Assembly: GCF_004127215.1 (NCBI RefSeq)
Contig: NZ_QEWJ01000014.1
Location: 1 to 36,849 of the forward strand
Origin: Streptococcus oralis
Lineage (GTDB): Bacteria; Bacillota; Bacilli; Lactobacillales; Streptococcaceae
Direction: 5' to 3'
DNA: 36,849 bases
The number at the start of each line of letters is the position of its first letter. The stretch's first letter is position 1. The translations under genes were made by a program, and so were the position numbers. The notes beneath the pieces are model-generated. The model had not been told where the DNA came from and did not search any database. It was given only the letters and a program-made list of their open reading frames with translations. This document shows positions 34,735 through 36,849 of the stretch, piece by piece.

Positions 34735-35601
34735 ATGGCTCTATTTAGTAAAAAGGATAAGTATATTCGGATCAATCCCAACCGTTCCGTAGGGCAGGCA
34801 CCACAAGCCAAGCCTGAGGTTCCAGATGAACTCTTCTCCCAGTGTCCTGGTTGTAAACACACCATTTACCAAAAGGATCTCGGGAGCGAACGAATTTGTC
34901 CACATTGTAGCTATACTTTCCGTATTTCAGCTCAGGAACGCTTGGCTTTGACGATTGATTCTGACAGCTTTGTGGAGATGTTTACAGGAATTGAAACTCA
35001 AGATCCCTTGAATTTTCCTGGCTACCAGAAAAAACTGGCTACTATGCGTGAAAAGACAGGTTTGGATGAAGCAGTATTGACTGGTACAGCTAGCATCAAG
35101 GGGCAAAAAGTTGCCCTTGGGATCATGGATTCTAACTTTATCATGGCTTCTATGGGAACCGTTGTGGGTGAAAAAATCACGCGCTTGTTTGAGTATGCAA
35201 CGGTAGAAAATTTACCAGTCGTACTCTTCACAGCTTCTGGTGGAGCCCGCATGCAAGAGGGAATCATGAGTTTGATGCAAATGGCTAAGATTTCTGCGGC
35301 GGTTCAACGCCATTCTAAGGCAGGCCTTTTTTATCTGACGATTTTGACGGATCCGACAACAGGTGGAGTGACCGCTTCCTTTGCCATGGAGGGTGACATT
35401 ATCCTAGCAGAGCCCCAGAGTTTGGTAGGTTTTGCTGGGAGACGTGTCATCGAAAATACAGTCCGTGAGACCTTGCCGGATGATTTCCAAAAAGCAGAAT
35501 TTTTGCTTGAACATGGATTTGTTGATGCAATTGTCAAACGTAGAGAACTACCAGAAACAATTGCTAAATTAGTGAGATTGCATGGAGGAAGTCGCGGATG
35601 A
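34735..35601 (+). CDS. accD: Acetyl-CoA carboxylase carboxyltransferase subunit beta
   Basis: A 288-residue subunit with an N-terminal four-cysteine zinc ribbon (Cys37, Cys40, Cys55, Cys58) that in relatives binds nucleic acid. A crotonase-like transferase domain follows, with [30 protein letters not shown] and [10 protein letters not shown]. It forms an alpha2-beta2 transferase with AccA. GGGGGAG precedes the ATG. It overlaps accA by 4 bases (ATGA), fitting equal synthesis. Confidence 0.96.
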   Translation: MALFSKKDKYIRINPNRSVGQAPQAKPEVPDELFSQCPGCKHTIYQKDLGSERICPHCSYTFRISAQERLALTIDSDSFVEMFTGIETQDPLNFPGYQKKLATMREKTGLDEAVLTGTASIKGQKVALGIMDSNFIMASMGTVVGEKITRLFEYATVENLPVVLFTASGGARMQEGIMSLMQMAKISAAVQRHSKAGLFYLTILTDPTTGGVTASFAMEGDIILAEPQSLVGFAGRRVIENTVRETLPDDFQKAEFLLEHGFVDAIVKRRELPETIAKLVRLHGGSRG

Positions 35602-36365
35602 ATATTGCAAAAATAGTCAGAGAGGCACGCGAGCAAAGTCGATTGACAGCCCTTGATTTTGCCAATGGCATCTTCGATGAGTTTATCGAATTGCATGGAG
35701 ATCGCTCTTTCAGAGACGATGGTGCGGTCATTGGTGGAATTGGTTGGTTAGGTGACCAAGCAGTAACAGTTGTTGGTATCCAAAAGGGGAAGAGTCTTCA
35801 TGACAACCTCAAACGGAACTTTGGGCAACCCCATCCAGAAGGCTATCGCAAGGCTCTTCGCTTGATGAAACAAGCAGAAAAATTTGGTCGTCCAGTTGTG
35901 ACCTTTATCAATACGGCGGGTGCTTACCCAGGTGTTGGGGCTGAGGAACGTGGACAAGGGGAAGCAATCGCTCGAAACCTGATGGAAATGAGCGACCTCA
36001 AGGTTCCAATCATTGCGATTATTATTGGTGAAGGAGGATCTGGAGGTGCATTAGCACTAGCCGTAGCTGACCGTGTCTGGATGCTAGAGAACTCAATCTA
36101 TGCCGTACTCAGTCCAGAAGGCTTTGCTTCTATCCTTTGGAAGGATGGGAGTCGTGCCATGGAAGCAGCAGAGTTGATGAAAATCACTTCACATGAACTC
36201 CTAGAAATGGGAATCGTAGACAAGGTAATCTCAGAAACCGGACTCGCCAGTAAGGAACTGCAAGCTCGCGTTAAAAATGAATTGCGTGCAGAGCTTGACC
36301 GCTTGCAAAGCTTAGCCTTGGAACAGCTCCTCGAAGAACGTTACCAACGGTTTAGAAAATACTAA
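35598..36365 (+). CDS. accA: Acetyl-CoA carboxylase carboxyltransferase subunit alpha
   Basis: A 255-residue subunit, shorter than the Escherichia coli protein (about 319) because it lacks part of the N-terminal extension, as in other streptococci. Motifs: [73 protein letters not shown] and [16 protein letters not shown]. It starts within the end of accD. It is the last gene of the cluster; an IS begins only 25 bases after its stop, with no terminator between. Confidence 0.96.
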   Translation: MNIAKIVREAREQSRLTALDFANGIFDEFIELHGDRSFRDDGAVIGGIGWLGDQAVTVVGIQKGKSLHDNLKRNFGQPHPEGYRKALRLMKQAEKFGRPVVTFINTAGAYPGVGAEERGQGEAIARNLMEMSDLKVPIIAIIIGEGGSGGALALAVADRVWMLENSIYAVLSPEGFASILWKDGSRAMEAAELMKITSHELLEMGIVDKVISETGLASKELQARVKNELRAELDRLQSLALEQLLEERYQRFRKY

Positions 36366-36390
36366 AAAATTTTAAAAGCTAGAACAATTT

Positions 36391-36849
36391 TGTACTGACC
36401 CCAAAAAGTTAGACAATTAATTTATCCGAAGGATTTAGTTCTGTATTGCACAGGACTGAGTCCTTTTAGTTTTATCTTAATTCGTTTATTGTTGTAGTAA
36501 TCAATGTAGTCCACAATAGCTTGTTCCAATTGGTTAAGCGACTGAAATGACTTCTCATAACCATAAAACATCTCAGACTTAAGAATACCGAAGAAGGACT
36601 CCATCATACCGTTATCTGGGCTGTTGCCCTTGCGTGACATAGATGCTTGAATTCCCTTACTCTCTAGGAATCGATGATAAGAATCGTGTTGGTATTGCCA
36701 GCCCTGGTCGCTGTGTAAAATGGTATTCTCATAGTGTTTCTCTGTGAAGGCCTGTTCCAACATGACTTTCACTTGTTCTAAGTTGGGCGAAGTAGAAAGA
36801 TGATAAGCAATAATTTCACTGTTAAATCCATCTAAAACAGGCGATAAAT
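36391..36849 (-). mobile_element. Second copy of the IS3-family element, right end inward, truncated by the window edge
   Basis: The terminal repeat TGTACTGACCCC begins at 36391. Positions 36391-36515 are the reverse complement of 1-125, apparently identical. The element points leftward, opposite to the copy at the left end. The remainder of the element lies beyond 36849. Confidence 0.9.
36422..36849 (-). CDS. IS3-family transposase (OrfB, DDE integrase core), partial
   Basis: The last 141 residues of the transposase, open at the window edge. It begins LSPVLDGFNSEIIAYHLSTS, part of the rve/DDE core, contains the second catalytic aspartate in HSDQGWQY and the glutamate in MESFFGILKSEMF, and ends YRTKSFG. 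The first catalytic aspartate would lie outside the window. No frameshift or stop interrupts the visible part, so this copy may be active. The C-terminal 30 residues equal the left-hand fragment. It is transcribed toward accA, convergent with the fab cluster. Confidence 0.9.
   Translation of the reverse strand, partial: LSPVLDGFNSEIIAYHLSTSPNLEQVKVMLEQAFTEKHYENTILHSDQGWQYQHDSYHRFLESKGIQASMSRKGNSPDNGMMESFFGILKSEMFYGYEKSFQSLNQLEQAIVDYIDYYNNKRIKIKLKGLSPVQYRTKSFG

Overview
The window is a low-GC Firmicute chromosome segment that reads as a mitis-group Streptococcus (S. mitis, S. oralis, S. pseudopneumoniae or S. pneumoniae complex). The evidence is a choline-binding surface protein, a three-kinase mevalonate operon with a type 2 IPP isomerase, a LiaFSR-type cell-envelope sensor, a FabT/FabK/FabM-type fatty acid synthesis cluster, and a gene order that matches, from memory, the pneumococcal region running from mvaK1 to accA. 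No rRNA, tRNA, CRISPR or prophage was seen.

Layout. 1-125: right end of an IS3-family element. 163-1233: choline-binding protein with its own strong promoter. 1317-5141: mvaK1-mvaD-mvaK2-fni operon, each gene overlapping the next, closed by a terminator. 5175-8197: liaF-liaS-liaR plus a DNA alkylation repair-like gene. 8223-9612: trigger factor. 9622-13637 (minus): rnhC, lepB and recD2. 13678-14602: zapA-like and cvpA, divergent from rnhC. 14684-17020: mutS2. 17021-18839: AT-rich accessory patch with a decayed acyltransferase remnant and a family 8 glycosyltransferase. 18970-20603: glycine riboswitch and AGCS symporter. 20706-22265: AhpD-like and TDT-family genes. 22291-25575 (minus): lysC, manO-like, then serS behind a T-box leader. 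25723-36365: fatty acid synthesis cluster fabM, fabT, fabH, acpP, fabK, fabD, fabG, fabF, accB, fabZ, accC, accD, accA. 36391-36849: a second copy of the same IS, in inverted orientation.

How it works together. The mevalonate operon makes isopentenyl and dimethylallyl diphosphate for undecaprenyl carriers, and the adjacent Lia-type system senses envelope damage. The fab/acc cluster holds the elongation cycle, the acetyl-CoA carboxylase subunits, the FabM isomerase that makes unsaturated chains, and the repressor FabT. Palindromes that fit FabT operators lie over the fabT start point and upstream of fabK. Several genes carry RNA control: a glycine riboswitch whose pairings predict an OFF switch, and a serine T-box.

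The most notable observations are: the mutually exclusive 8-bp antiterminator and aptamer/terminator pairings in the glycine leader; the serS T-box whose terminator stem encloses, rather than competes with, the antiterminator; a likely leaderless rnhC mRNA; a FabT operator inside a larger 12-bp hairpin before fabK; the decayed hexapeptide acyltransferase; a structured lepB-recD2 spacer; and the inverted identical IS ends that bracket the whole segment. I saw no clear evidence of a wholly new multi-gene system. All family assignments are by eye from motifs and memory; no database search was run.
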